DNA of 64,000 nucleotides from Sphingopyxis macrogoltabida (GTDB lineage Bacteria > Pseudomonadota > Alphaproteobacteria > Sphingomonadales > Sphingomonadaceae). Location of the stretch: assembly GCF_001307295.1 (NCBI RefSeq), contig NZ_CP012700.1:3351001-3415000 (forward strand), in the 5' to 3' direction. Positions 19,572 to 28,710 of this stretch are shown here, in pieces. The stretch's first letter is position 1; the number at the start of each line of letters is the position of its first letter. Position numbers and translations under genes: made by a program. The notes beneath the pieces are model-generated. The model was not told where the DNA came from, did no database searches, and saw only the letters and a program-made list of their open reading frames with translations.

Positions 19572-20310
19572 AGCTCTTTTCCGGTACGAGCGCCGCAGCC
19601 AGCGCCCCGAGCCCGGCGCCCAGCGCCGCAATATCGTCATCGCTCCGCGACCCCGCAAAGATCGAAGCCGACAGGCAAAAGCCCGGCGCCACGCCGGCAA
19701 TCCCGACCGCGACCGTACACACCCCACGATGGGCAAAGCCGTCGTCGATCGCGAAGCCCCGCCCGGCCGCCTCGCGCACCTGCGCGCCATAGGTTTCGAA
19801 CGCCAGATCGGCCTGCCAGCGAACCGGCGCGAAGCGGCGGGCAAGTTCAATATCGTCAACGCCCTGCATCGCCGCGAGCGCGCGACCGACCGCACCGCCG
19901 CCGAGCGGCTGGCGCTGATCGTCGGCAAGGTGGAGGCGCATCCCGGCATCGCTTTCCGCCCGCGCGATCAGCCGCGTCCGCTCGCGCGACACCATTTTCC
20001 ACAGCCCGACCGCGGCATCGAAGGACTGCGCGAACCGCACCATCAGCGGCCGCGCGCGCTCGACCAACCGCCCCGCATCGCCGTCGCGCAGGACATCGAG
20101 CCCCGCCCACGCCGGGGCGAGGCGGTAGGTTTTCGTCCGCGCATCGCGCTCGACCGCGCCCTCACTCGCCAGCGTCTTGAGTAGATTGAGGCAGCTCGAC
20201 GGGCTCAGCCCCACCATCCGGCCGACTTCGGACAGCGACAGCGGGCTCGTCTCGGCGAGGAGGCGCAGGATGGCGAGCGCTTGCGATACGGAACGGACGG
20301 GACCGGTCAT
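19564..20310 (-). CDS. IclR family transcriptional regulator
   Basis: A 248-residue regulator with an N-terminal winged helix (SQALAILRLLAETSPLSLSEVGR and the recognition region LSPSSCLNLLKTLASEG) and a C-terminal GAF-like effector domain. IclR proteins often control catabolic operons that they face; this one is 97 bases from, and divergent to, the acyl-CoA dehydrogenase operon at 20408, so it is the likely regulator. A 13-base palindrome (20350-20362) lies between. Its 3' end overlaps that of the ATP-grasp gene on the other strand. Confidence 0.9.
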   Translation of the reverse strand: MTGPVRSVSQALAILRLLAETSPLSLSEVGRMVGLSPSSCLNLLKTLASEGAVERDARTKTYRLAPAWAGLDVLRDGDAGRLVERARPLMVRFAQSFDAAVGLWKMVSRERTRLIARAESDAGMRLHLADDQRQPLGGGAVGRALAAMQGVDDIELARRFAPVRWQADLAFETYGAQVREAAGRGFAIDDGFAHRGVCTVAVGIAGVAPGFCLSASIFAGSRSDDDIAALGAGLGALAAALVPEKSFI

Positions 20311-20349
20311 GCCGTTTAATAGTTTTCATACACATAAAAAGCAATTCCG

Positions 20350-20362
20350 AATATTGAATATT
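20350..20362. promoter_or_regulatory. AT-rich palindrome in the IclR / acyl-CoA dehydrogenase promoter region
   Basis: AATATT-G-AATATT is a perfect 13-base palindrome in an unusually AT-rich stretch for this genome, 39 bases upstream of the IclR gene and 45 upstream of the acyl-CoA dehydrogenase start. It is a candidate IclR operator or a promoter -10 region. Confidence 0.4.
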
Positions 20363-20407
20363 AGCCGCGATGCGCCTATCGGCCTATGACTAGATTAGGA
20401 GGCCGAC

Positions 20408-21583
20408 ATGAGCAGTCCCAACCCCGGCATGGACGCCGATGTCTTTGAGCAGTTCATCGAACAGTTGCAGCGTTATGTCCGCGAACGGCTGCTCCCCGCC
20501 GAACAGACGATCATCGAGACCGACGCGATCCCCGCCGACATCCTGTCCGAAATGCGCGAGATGGGCCTGTTCGGGCTGACGATGGCCGAGGAATATGGCG
20601 GTTCGGGAATGAACGTCAGCCAATATGTCCGCACCATCCACACGCTCAGCTATGCGATGCCGGCCTTCCGCTCGATCATCTCGATCAACCTCGGCATGTT
20701 CGCCTCGGCGCTGAAGAATGGCGGGACCGAGGCGCAGAAGGCCGAATGGCTGCCGCGCGTCGCGGCGGGCGAGATTGCCGCTTTCGGGTTGACCGAACCC
20801 GGCTCCGGGTCGGACTCGGCGGGGCTGCAGACGACGGCAGTGCAGACCGACAACGGCTGGGTGCTCAACGGCACCAAGCGCTACATCACCAATTCGCCCT
20901 TCGCGAAGGTCGCGCTGATCATGGCGCGGACAAGCAAGGAGAACCTTCCCAAAAACGCCCATGTCTCGGCCTTCATCGTGCCGATGGACACGCCGGGGGT
21001 GACGGTCGGCAAGTCGGACAAGAAGATGGGCCAGTCGGGCAGCCATATCGCCGACATCATCATGGAGGATGTGCGCGTCGGCGGCGAGGCGCTGCTCGGC
21101 GGCGAACTCGGCAAGGGCTTTGCCTATGCGATGATGAGCCTCGACAACGGCCGCATGTCGGTCGGCGCCGCCGCCACCGCCTATGCCCGCCGCGCGCTCG
21201 ACAGCGCCGTGCGCTACGCGACCGAGCGCAAGGCGTTCGGCGAACCGATCGCGAATTTCCAGTTGATCCAGCAGATGCTCGCGCAGAGCGAAATCGACAT
21301 CTACGCCGCCGAATGCATGATGGAGGATGTCACCCGCCGCGCCGACGCGGGCGAGAATGTCCTGCGCAAGGCCGCGGCGTTCAAGGTATTCGCGTCCGAG
21401 ATGTGCGGCCGCGTCGTCGATGCGTGCGTGCAGGTCTATGGCGGTGCGGGCTATCTCGCCGAATATGACGCCGAGCGTTTCTTCCGCGATGCCCGCATCT
21501 ATCGCATCTACGAAGGCACGACGCAGATCCTCCAGCTCCAGATCGCCAAGCATATGCTGCGCGAATTTGCGGCGGCGAACTAA
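20408..21583 (+). CDS. Acyl-CoA dehydrogenase
   Basis: A 391-residue flavin acyl-CoA dehydrogenase, making a 2,3-double bond in an acyl-CoA and passing electrons to ETF. Motifs are GLTEPGSGSD (FAD contact), YITNSPFA, the flavin-site QVYGGAGYLAEY, and the catalytic Glu in RIYEGTTQIL. AGGAGG lies just before the ATG. It is the first of a five-gene set (dehydrogenase, CoA-transferase, thiolase, dehydrogenase, hydratase) with overlapping or nearly touching ends. The true substrate is unknown; the set suggests a short branched or dicarboxylic acyl-CoA. Confidence 0.93.
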   Translation: MSSPNPGMDADVFEQFIEQLQRYVRERLLPAEQTIIETDAIPADILSEMREMGLFGLTMAEEYGGSGMNVSQYVRTIHTLSYAMPAFRSIISINLGMFASALKNGGTEAQKAEWLPRVAAGEIAAFGLTEPGSGSDSAGLQTTAVQTDNGWVLNGTKRYITNSPFAKVALIMARTSKENLPKNAHVSAFIVPMDTPGVTVGKSDKKMGQSGSHIADIIMEDVRVGGEALLGGELGKGFAYAMMSLDNGRMSVGAAATAYARRALDSAVRYATERKAFGEPIANFQLIQQMLAQSEIDIYAAECMMEDVTRRADAGENVLRKAAAFKVFASEMCGRVVDACVQVYGGAGYLAEYDAERFFRDARIYRIYEGTTQILQLQIAKHMLREFAAAN

Positions 21584-22791
21584 TGTATTCCTTGCTGTCC
21601 GGACTGTCGGTGATCGAGGCGTCGTCCTTCGTCGCCTCGCCCACGGCCGGGCTCTATTGCGCGCAGTTCGGCGCCGAGGTGATCCGCGTCGACCAGATCG
21701 GCGGCGGCCCCGATTCCCGGCGCTGGCCGGTGACCGCCGAGAACAACTCGCTCTATTGGGAAAATCTCAACCGCGCCAAAAAGTCGGTCGCGCTCGACCT
21801 CGGCCGGCCCGAGGGACGCGAACTGCTGCAGGAGTTGGTGCGCGCAACGGGCCAGTTCATTACCAACTTTCCGGTCGACGGATTCCTGTCGCACGAAAAG
21901 CTGGCGGCCAGCCGCCCCGATCTCATCACGGTGCGCGTGATGGGCTGGGCCGATGGTTCGCCCGCGCTCGACTACACGGTGAATAACAGCGTCGGCTATC
22001 CGATGCTCACCGGCGCGGGTCCCGAACCGGTCAATCATGTCCTCCCCGCATGGGACTTGCTTACCGGCGCCTACGCCGCCTTCGCGCTGCTCGCGGCGAT
22101 CCAGCGGCGGAGCGTCAGCGGCGAAGGCGGCGAGGTCCGCATTCCCCTCTCCGACGTCGCGATCGGCACCGTCGCCAATTTGGGCGGCATCGCCGAAGTG
22201 CTCTATTCGGGCGAGGACCGCCCGCGGCTCGGCAACGCCGTCTATGGCCTGTTCGGCCGCGATTTCGTGACGCGCGACGGCGAGCGGACGATGATCGTTG
22301 TCGTCACCCCGCGCCAATGGGCGAACCTGATCGCCGCACTGAATCTCGGCGATGCGATCGCCGCGATCGAGAGCGAACGCGGCGTGTCCTTCGCCAAGGA
22401 CGACGGCCTCCGCTTCAACCACCGCGACGCGCTCTATCCGCTGTTCGAGAGGGCGGTCGCCGCGCGCGACCACGCCGACCTCGCCGCCGCCTTCGATGCG
22501 GGCGGGATCGTCCATTCGCCCTACCGGACGATGCACGACGCAGTGCAGGACCCGGCGCTCGTCGCGAACAACCCGATCTTCGGTGCGGTGGAGAACCCCA
22601 GCGGCTTCGCCTACCCAGCCGCAGGCGCCTTCTCGACCATTCCGCAAGCGGAGCGCGAACCGCCGCGCCCAGCGCCCCGCAACGGCCAGCACAGCGAAGA
22701 AGTGCTCGCTACCCGCCTGTCGCTATCCTCGGGCGAGATTGCCCGCCTGATCGAGGCCGGCATCGTCGGCACCGCCAACACCGGAGAATGA
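21583..22791 (+). CDS. CaiB/BaiF (family III) CoA-transferase
   Basis: A 402-residue family III CoA-transferase, which moves CoA from one acyl-CoA to a free acid without hydrolysis. The early region SFVASPTAGLYCAQFGAEVI, the helix RAKKSVALDLG, and the catalytic Asp in LPAWDLLTGAYAAFA are in the expected order. Its ATG overlaps the previous stop by one base, so it is coupled to the acyl-CoA dehydrogenase. In this context it would activate the acid that feeds the pathway. Family members of this type use succinyl-CoA with dicarboxylates such as itaconate or methylsuccinate, which would fit the mcd-like gene downstream (inference). Confidence 0.9.
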   Translation: MYSLLSGLSVIEASSFVASPTAGLYCAQFGAEVIRVDQIGGGPDSRRWPVTAENNSLYWENLNRAKKSVALDLGRPEGRELLQELVRATGQFITNFPVDGFLSHEKLAASRPDLITVRVMGWADGSPALDYTVNNSVGYPMLTGAGPEPVNHVLPAWDLLTGAYAAFALLAAIQRRSVSGEGGEVRIPLSDVAIGTVANLGGIAEVLYSGEDRPRLGNAVYGLFGRDFVTRDGERTMIVVVTPRQWANLIAALNLGDAIAAIESERGVSFAKDDGLRFNHRDALYPLFERAVAARDHADLAAAFDAGGIVHSPYRTMHDAVQDPALVANNPIFGAVENPSGFAYPAAGAFSTIPQAEREPPRPAPRNGQHSEEVLATRLSLSSGEIARLIEAGIVGTANTGE

Positions 22792-22792
22792 A

Positions 22793-24007
22793 ATGACCCT
22801 GCGCCGCGCCGCCATCGTCGCCCCGATCCGCACCCCCGTCGGCAAGTTCGGCGGCGCGCTATCGTCGCTGACCGCCGGCGATCTCGGCGCCGTCATCCTG
22901 AAGGCGCTGATCGAACGCACGAAGATCGATCCCGCGCGAGTCGACGACGTCGTCTTTTCGCAAGGCTATGGCAATGGCGAGGCGCCGTGCATCGGCCACT
23001 GGTCATGGCTTGCCGCCGGGCTGCCGATCGAGGTCCCCGGCTACCAGCTCGACCGCCGCTGCGGCTCGGGGCTGCAGGCGATCGTCAACGCCGCAATGAT
23101 GGTGCAGACCGGCATGTCCGACGTCGTCGTCGCGGGCGGCGTCGAATCGATGTCGAACGTCGAGCATTACAGCACCGATATCAGGAAAGGCGTGCGCGCG
23201 GGCAATCTCACCCTCCACGACCGCCTGACCCGCGGCCGCGTCATGTCACAGCCGGTCGAGCGCTTCGGCGTCATCGCCGGCATGATCGAGACCGCCGAAA
23301 ATCTCGCCAGGGACTATGATATCAGCCGCGAAGCGTGCGACGCCTATGCCGTCCGCAGCCACCAGCGCGCCGCCGCCGCCTGGGCGAACGGGCTGTTCGA
23401 CGACGAACTCGTCCCCGTGTCGGTGCCGCAGAAAAAGGGGGATCCCGTCGTTTTCGCGCACGACGAAGGCTATCGCGCCGACGCGACACTGGAATCGCTC
23501 GGCAAGCTCAAGCCCCTCGAAGGCGGCGTCGTCACCGCGGGCAACGCCAGCCAGCAGAACGACGCCGCCGCCGCGTGTCTTGTCGTCGCCGAGGACAAGC
23601 TGGGCGAACTCGGCCTGACGCCCATCGCCTGGTACCACAGCTCGGCGGCTGCCGGCTGCGACCCCAGCCGGATGGGCATCGGCCCGATCCCCGCGGTCGA
23701 ACGGCTCTTTGCGCGGAGCGGCCTCGGCTGGAACGACATCGACCTCGTCGAACTCAACGAAGCCTTCGCGCCACAGGTGCTGGCCGTACTTAAAGGCTGG
23801 GGCTGGAGCGACGACGACAGCCGGGGCGACATCCTCAACGTCAACGGCTCGGGCATCTCGCTGGGCCATCCGATCGGCGCGACCGGCGGACGCATTCTCG
23901 CCAATCTGACGCGCGAACTGGTGCGCCGCGACGGCCGTTACGGCCTCGAGACGATGTGCATCGGTGGCGGCCAAGGCATCGCCGCAATCTTCGAGCGCGC
24001 GACTTGA
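22793..24007 (+). CDS. Thiolase (acetyl-CoA C-acyltransferase)
   Basis: A 404-residue thiolase with all catalytic elements: the nucleophilic Cys in LDRRCGSGLQAI (about residue 90), NEAFAPQ, the His in GHPIGATGGRI, and the second Cys in CIGGGQG. It cleaves a 3-oxoacyl-CoA with CoA, or condenses two acyl-CoAs. It begins one base after the CoA-transferase stop. Presence of a degradative thiolase implies that the pathway passes through a 3-oxoacyl-CoA, yet no 3-hydroxyacyl-CoA dehydrogenase is in this cluster, so that step must be encoded elsewhere. Confidence 0.94.
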   Translation: MTLRRAAIVAPIRTPVGKFGGALSSLTAGDLGAVILKALIERTKIDPARVDDVVFSQGYGNGEAPCIGHWSWLAAGLPIEVPGYQLDRRCGSGLQAIVNAAMMVQTGMSDVVVAGGVESMSNVEHYSTDIRKGVRAGNLTLHDRLTRGRVMSQPVERFGVIAGMIETAENLARDYDISREACDAYAVRSHQRAAAAWANGLFDDELVPVSVPQKKGDPVVFAHDEGYRADATLESLGKLKPLEGGVVTAGNASQQNDAAAACLVVAEDKLGELGLTPIAWYHSSAAAGCDPSRMGIGPIPAVERLFARSGLGWNDIDLVELNEAFAPQVLAVLKGWGWSDDDSRGDILNVNGSGISLGHPIGATGGRILANLTRELVRRDGRYGLETMCIGGGQGIAAIFERAT

Positions 24008-24024
24008 ACAAGCCCCCTCATCCT

Positions 24025-24097
24025 CGTCACCCCGGACTTGATCCGGAGTCCATTGCGGCGCCGTTGTCATGGACCCCGGATCAAGTCCGGGGTGACG
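24025..24097. repeat. CCCCGGACTTGATCC-type inverted repeat, copy 1
   Basis: Arms CGTCACCCCGGACTTGATCC and GGATCAAGTCCGGGGTGACG surround a spacer with the sequence GTCATGGA. It lies between the thiolase gene and the mcd-like gene, inside what is otherwise one transcription unit. Further copies are at 45711, 51141 and (truncated) 55410. Confidence 0.9.
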
Positions 24098-24122
24098 ATG
24101 GGAAAGAGAGCAGGCTCTGACG

Positions 24123-25718
24123 ATGCGCGCCGATCTAACCAAAGCGCTTGCCGCCGCACAGACATACCGGAGCGCCGCCCAGGCGGCGCTGAGCGAACGC
24201 CTGGCGACAAACCCGATCGACAGCGAGCAGCGCGCGGCGCACGGCTTCGCATGGGTTGCGACGACGGTCGCGGCGCTCGAAGCAACGCTGGCGTGGTACG
24301 AGTCAGGCCAGGGCGCAAACCCGCTCGACGCCCAGATCGCCACCCTCGCCTTCGCCGAAAGCATCGGCCAGCTCACCGGTGGCCTGCCGATGGGGCAGAA
24401 CGAGATTTTCCGTCCGGCCGACCTCGGCCTTGGCGCCGCCGCGCGCGCGCTCGCCGAAGCCTGCGCCAGCCTGCTCGACGCCGACCATGCCGCGACCCGC
24501 GCCGAAGTTGCCGCCGCGCTGGCCGGGGGCGATTGGCCCAGCGAGACGCTCCACGACGCCGACCTCGACGCGATCCGCGAACAGTACCGCCGCTTCACCG
24601 ACGCGGCGATCATCCCGCACGCCCACGGCTGGCACCTCGCCAACGCGCTGATCCCCGATACGACGGTGCAGGCGATGGCCGAACTCGGCACTTTCGGCGT
24701 CTGCATTCCCGAGGAATATGGCGGGCTCGGCCTCGGCAAGCTCGTCATGTGCATCGTCACCGAAGAATTGTCGCGCGGCTGGATCGGCACCGGCTCGCTC
24801 GGCACCCGGTCGGAAATCGCGGGCGAGTTGATCGTCCTCGGCGGCACCGCAGCGCAAAAGGCCGAATGGCTGCCAAAGATCGCCAGCGGCGAAATCCTGC
24901 CCACCGCGGTGTTCACCGAACCCGATGTCGGCTCGGACCTCGGCTCGCTCCAGACAAAGGCCCGGCGCGACGGCGACCGATGGACAATCGACGGCGCCAA
25001 GAACTGGATCACCCACGCTGCACGTTCGGACCTGATGACTTTGCTGGTGCGCACCGTGCCCGATGCCAAAGGCTATGCCGGCCTCTCGATGCTGCTCGTC
25101 CCCAAGCCGCGCGGGACCGAGGCCGATCCCTTCCCCGCCACCGGCATGACCGGCAGCGAGATCGAGGTGCTCGGCTATCGTGGCATGCGCGAATATGCGC
25201 TGCAGTTCGACGGCATGACCGCACCCGCCGACGCGCTGCTCGGCGGCGAGGAAGGGCAAGGCTTCAAACAGCTCATGCGCACCTTCGAGGGCGCGCGGAT
25301 CCAGACCGCGGCGCGCGCCGTGGGAGTTGCGCGCCGCGCGCTCGAACTCGGGCTCGATTATGCGATCAACCGCAAGCAGTTCGGCAAGGCGATCGTCCAT
25401 TTCCCGCGCGTATCGGACAAGCTGGCGATGAGCCTCGTCGATTTCGTCATGGCGCGCGAGCTGAGCTATGCCGCCGCGCGCGCCAAGGATTCGGGCAAGC
25501 GCTGCGACATCGAGGCGGGGATGGCGAAGCTGCTCGGCTCCCGCGCGGCATGGGCGAACGCCGACGCGGCGCTGCAAATCCACGGCGGCAACGGCTATGC
25601 GCTCGAATATGAAATCAGCCGCATCCTCTGCGATGCGCGCATCCTCAACATCTTCGAGGGCGCGGCGGAAATTCAGGCGCAGGTGATCGCGCGCGGGCTG
25701 ACCGGAGGACGCAATTGA
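24123..25718 (+). CDS. mcd: Acyl-CoA dehydrogenase, methylsuccinyl-CoA dehydrogenase-like
   Basis: A 531-residue acyl-CoA dehydrogenase with about 150 extra N-terminal residues, unlike the ordinary 390-residue type upstream. The long N-terminus and blocks such as WHLANALIPDTTVQAMAELG, FTEPDVGSDLGSLQ, ALQIHGGNGYALE and the catalytic-Glu region NIFEGAAEIQAQVI resemble (2S)-methylsuccinyl-CoA dehydrogenase of the ethylmalonyl-CoA pathway, which makes mesaconyl-CoA. That match is from memory, not a search. Its stop overlaps the MaoC-type hydratase gene, whose family hydrates mesaconyl-CoA, so the pair is consistent. Ccr, ethylmalonyl-CoA mutase and malyl-CoA lyase are not in the window. It could be an acyl-CoA dehydrogenase for another branched acyl-CoA. 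Confidence 0.7.
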   Translation: MRADLTKALAAAQTYRSAAQAALSERLATNPIDSEQRAAHGFAWVATTVAALEATLAWYESGQGANPLDAQIATLAFAESIGQLTGGLPMGQNEIFRPADLGLGAAARALAEACASLLDADHAATRAEVAAALAGGDWPSETLHDADLDAIREQYRRFTDAAIIPHAHGWHLANALIPDTTVQAMAELGTFGVCIPEEYGGLGLGKLVMCIVTEELSRGWIGTGSLGTRSEIAGELIVLGGTAAQKAEWLPKIASGEILPTAVFTEPDVGSDLGSLQTKARRDGDRWTIDGAKNWITHAARSDLMTLLVRTVPDAKGYAGLSMLLVPKPRGTEADPFPATGMTGSEIEVLGYRGMREYALQFDGMTAPADALLGGEEGQGFKQLMRTFEGARIQTAARAVGVARRALELGLDYAINRKQFGKAIVHFPRVSDKLAMSLVDFVMARELSYAAARAKDSGKRCDIEAGMAKLLGSRAAWANADAALQIHGGNGYALEYEISRILCDARILNIFEGAAEIQAQVIARGLTGGRN

Positions 25719-26569
25719 TGAGCGACTGGCAGGACTGGATCGGCCGGATCGAAACGCGCCGCGACCGCATCGACGAAGCGGCCGCCGCGCGCTGGCTGGC
25801 GACGCTCGACCGCGCCGCGCCCGCCGACGGCAGCGTCCCGCAGGCCTATCACTGGTGCCTCTGCCTGCCCGACGCGCCGAGCGCGATCCTCGGCGCCGAC
25901 GGCCATCCCGTGCGCGCGGACAGCGACGACAGCTTCCTGCCGCCGATCCCGCTTCCACGCCGGATGTGGGCCGCGAGCAAGGTCGAGTTCCTCGCCCCGC
26001 TGCGCCCCGGCCAGTCGGTGATCCGCACCTCGCGCGTCGCCGCGATCACCGAAAAGCAGGGCGGCACCGGCAAGCTCGTCTTCGCCGACGTCGCGCACGA
26101 AACCCGTGGCGACGGCACCCTCGCGGTGCGCGAAACCCAATCGATAGTCTTTCGCGAACCCGCCCCCGCGGGAGCGCCGCCTGCTCCGCCGCCGCCCGGC
26201 GATGATGGTTTCGACCCGTCGGGCTGGGACGCGCACCGCATGCTCTTCCCGTCGGAAGCACTGCTGTTCCGCTATTCGGCTCTGACCTTCAACAGCCACC
26301 GCATCCACTACGACCTGCCCTATGCGACCGAGGAAGAGGGCTATCGCGGCCTCGTCGTCCATGGCCCGCTCACCGCGACACTGCTGCTCGACCTCGCGCA
26401 GCGCGAGTATGGCGACAATCGCCTGAAGAGCTTCGCTTTCCGCGGCGTCTCCCCGGCGATCTGCGGCGACCCCCTTTATCTATCATTGCGCGGCCAAAAC
26501 GGCGGACTGGAGTTAGGGGCGTTTGCCGCGGACGGGCGGCAGGTCATGCAGGCTTCGGCCACGCTCTAG
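25718..26569 (+). CDS. MaoC/FAS1-type hotdog hydratase (mesaconyl-CoA hydratase-like)
   Basis: A 283-residue protein of the FAS1-like dehydratase group. The C-terminal half contains the hydratase-2 region FNSHRIHYDLPYATEE (Asp/His pair) followed by LVVHGPLTATLLLDL; the N-terminal half is a second, degenerate hotdog domain (FLPPIPLPRRMWA). Relatives include mesaconyl-C4-CoA hydratase and eukaryotic HTD2. ATG 25718 overlaps the dehydrogenase stop (TGATG) and has GGAGGACG before it, so it is preferred over TTG 25715. It should hydrate the enoyl-CoA made by the enzyme just upstream. It ends 4 bases into the convergent mgtC-like gene. Confidence 0.82.
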   Translation: MSDWQDWIGRIETRRDRIDEAAAARWLATLDRAAPADGSVPQAYHWCLCLPDAPSAILGADGHPVRADSDDSFLPPIPLPRRMWAASKVEFLAPLRPGQSVIRTSRVAAITEKQGGTGKLVFADVAHETRGDGTLAVRETQSIVFREPAPAGAPPAPPPPGDDGFDPSGWDAHRMLFPSEALLFRYSALTFNSHRIHYDLPYATEEEGYRGLVVHGPLTATLLLDLAQREYGDNRLKSFAFRGVSPAICGDPLYLSLRGQNGGLELGAFAADGRQVMQASATL

Positions 26570-27051
26570 CGCTCGCCGGTCTGCCCTTCGCCGCCACGTT
26601 TGCGCTCCCATCGTGCCTCGACGAAGCCGAGCAGCGTCAACATGATCACGCTGATCGCCGATCCGATCAGCACCAGCGGCCATTGCGCCGCGCCGCACGC
26701 GATGCCGATCACCGCCGCCAGCCACAGATGCGCCGCGGTGGTGAGATTCTTGACCTCGCCCTTGCTGAACACGATCAGCCCGGCGCCGATGATGCCGATG
26801 AAAGCCCCCGTCGCCTCATAGATGCGCAGCGGATCGGACCGTTCGCCGCCGATCTGGGTGTAAAGCGCGATGATCGACACCGTCATCATCGCCGCCGAAA
26901 AACAGATCAGCCCGTGCGTGCGGAAACCCGCCTCATGCCCGCGAATCTCGCGGTCGAGGCCGAGCAGCAATCCGAGCACCGCCGCAACGCCCAGCCGCGA
27001 CAGCAGGTCGAAGTCGATCCAGTGGACGAGTATAGGCGCGTTGAGCTCCAT
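26566..27051 (-). CDS. MgtC/SapB family membrane protein
   Basis: A 161-residue inner-membrane protein with four or five hydrophobic helices. It contains LGLLLGLDREIRGHEAGFRT, close to the MgtC signature (GLDRE, KPAGLRTH), and a second block GAFIGIIGAGLIVFSKGEVK. MgtC proteins are tied to growth at low magnesium and to control of the F-type ATPase, but the function of the short environmental members is not established. The longer soluble C-terminal domain of Salmonella MgtC is absent. It stands alone between convergent and co-directional neighbours. Confidence 0.85.
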   Translation of the reverse strand: MELNAPILVHWIDFDLLSRLGVAAVLGLLLGLDREIRGHEAGFRTHGLICFSAAMMTVSIIALYTQIGGERSDPLRIYEATGAFIGIIGAGLIVFSKGEVKNLTTAAHLWLAAVIGIACGAAQWPLVLIGSAISVIMLTLLGFVEARWERKRGGEGQTGER

Positions 27052-27092
27052 CGCCCTTCATAGCGCGGCAGCGCCGAAAGGGTTCCGGGCGC

Positions 27093-28669
27093 TCAGTAGC
27101 GCGCCCGGATGCTCGCGGAGAAACTGCGTCCCGGTTCGGGGAAGCCGTCGGTCAGGACATAATTGTCGTCGAACAGGTTACGCGCCGACGCCGATCTCGA
27201 TGCCGTCGCGCAGCGCATAATCGATACGCAGATTCGCCTGCACATTGCTGCCGGTGCGTTAATAGAAGACCGGAGAAAACGTATCCAACGTCGTCCGGTT
27301 GGAGGCAATATCGACGCTCGGCACAATGCTCAGCCCGGCCAGCGGCGACCAGTCAACATATGCGAATCCCTTATGCGCCGGCACGTCGGTCAGACGTAAT
27401 ACCGGGATTACGGTTCCCGCCGCCCCCGCTGCGATGTCAAACGAGCGATGCGTCCAAGTGTAGTTCGCGCCGAGTTCGAGCGAGGGTCCGACGTGCGCGG
27501 TCAGCGCCAGTTCGGCGCCATAATATTCGGCGCTGCCCAGATTCTGACGCTGGCTGGTATTGGCCGGGAATCCGGGCGGCCGCACCGACACGATGGCGTC
27601 GTCGATGTTGCTGTAGAAGGCCGTACCCTCGACATGGACGCCGCCAAAATCGCGCGATCCGCCAATCTCGAAATTCGTCGCCCGTTCCGGCTCAAGACCC
27701 GGATTCGACGCCGCATTGCCGAACTGGGTGCTGAATCGTTCAAAGATCGTCGGGAAACGCGAACGGCGCGAGACGCTCGCATGCAGGCGTGTCGCATCGT
27801 CGGGGCGATATTCGATCCGGCCCTGCCAGTTGAACGCCGAAGCGTTGGTCAGCGGATATTCGAACAGGCGCCCCGGCGAGGTGAAGGAGATGGTATATTC
27901 CTCGGCCTTCTTGAGGCCGCGCCAGTCGAAGCCCGCCCCCAGCGAATTTCCCATTGACACCCCAGTCGCGTGTCCACGAGAAATCGCGCGCGCCGCCGTC
28001 CTCGGCCGAACCCAGCGCGGGATCATAACCGCCTGCAAGGTCCCAATGGTCCCAGAAGTTGCGCGTGTACGACGCCTGCGCGTAGAATTTTTCCTGCCGC
28101 GTGCCGAGCAGCGCGAAGACGTTGTAACCGGCATAATCGACGTCGCGGTCGAGATCGATCGTCGCGCGTGCCTCGGCTTCCAATGCCTTGGTCGGCTTGC
28201 GCGTCACGAGGTTGATCGCCCCGCCCATCGCGCCGGGGCCGTCGAGCACCGAGGCATAGCCCTTGGCGACCTGGATTTCGGCAATGTCGGGGGTCAGGAA
28301 GCGGCCATAGTCGAGCCGGTTGTCGGCGGACAGATAGACGCGGATACCGTCGAGCGACACGGGCACCTGGAAGCGGTCGAACCCGCGGACGAAGATCAGT
28401 CGCTCGTTGCGTGATCCGCCGCTGTTCGCCGACGTCACGCCGGGCATCAGGTTGACCGCCTCGTCGAGCGTGTCGCGGTTGAAGGTGTAGATCGCTTCGG
28501 ACGACAGGGTTTCGGTCCCGATCGTGATATCCTCGGAATGCGGCGCCGTGACGACGATCTGGCCGAGCGTGAGGGCGCTGTCTTTCGCGGCAATTGCTTC
28601 GTCTGCCGCTTGGGCATGGGCCGGCGCGGTGGCGACGAGCGCCGTCGTAACGAAAAGAAGCAGTCGCAT
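27093..28669 (-). pseudogene. TonB-dependent receptor, broken (deletion, stop, frameshift)
   Basis: The N-terminus is intact: a signal peptide (MRLLLFVTTALVATAPAHAQ), a TonB-box-like region, and a plug domain with GSRNERLIFVRGFDRFQVPV and DGPGAMGGAINLVTRKPT. The frame then shifts at about 27935-27955, where the text jumps from early barrel strands to a late strand (GAGFDWRGLKKAEEY), so roughly 100 or more residues of barrel appear to be missing. An in-frame TAA follows at 27259-27261 inside SPVFY-stop-RTGSN, and a second frameshift at about 27185 precedes the proper C-terminus ARNLFDDNYVLTDG...ASIRARY. Three independent lesions make this a true pseudogene rather than one sequencing error. It probably once took up a metal or oxyanion complex, judged from the ModE-like gene and operator next to it. 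Confidence 0.88.
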
Positions 28670-28710
28670 GGAGATACCTTATGTCGCAGATCGCCATTGC
28701 TTTTGGGCGA

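Noticed and set aside
27093..28669. Reading the three TonB receptor fragments as separate genes
   Set aside because: The fragments are consecutive parts of one receptor, in order, with only one signal peptide and one C-terminal strand.
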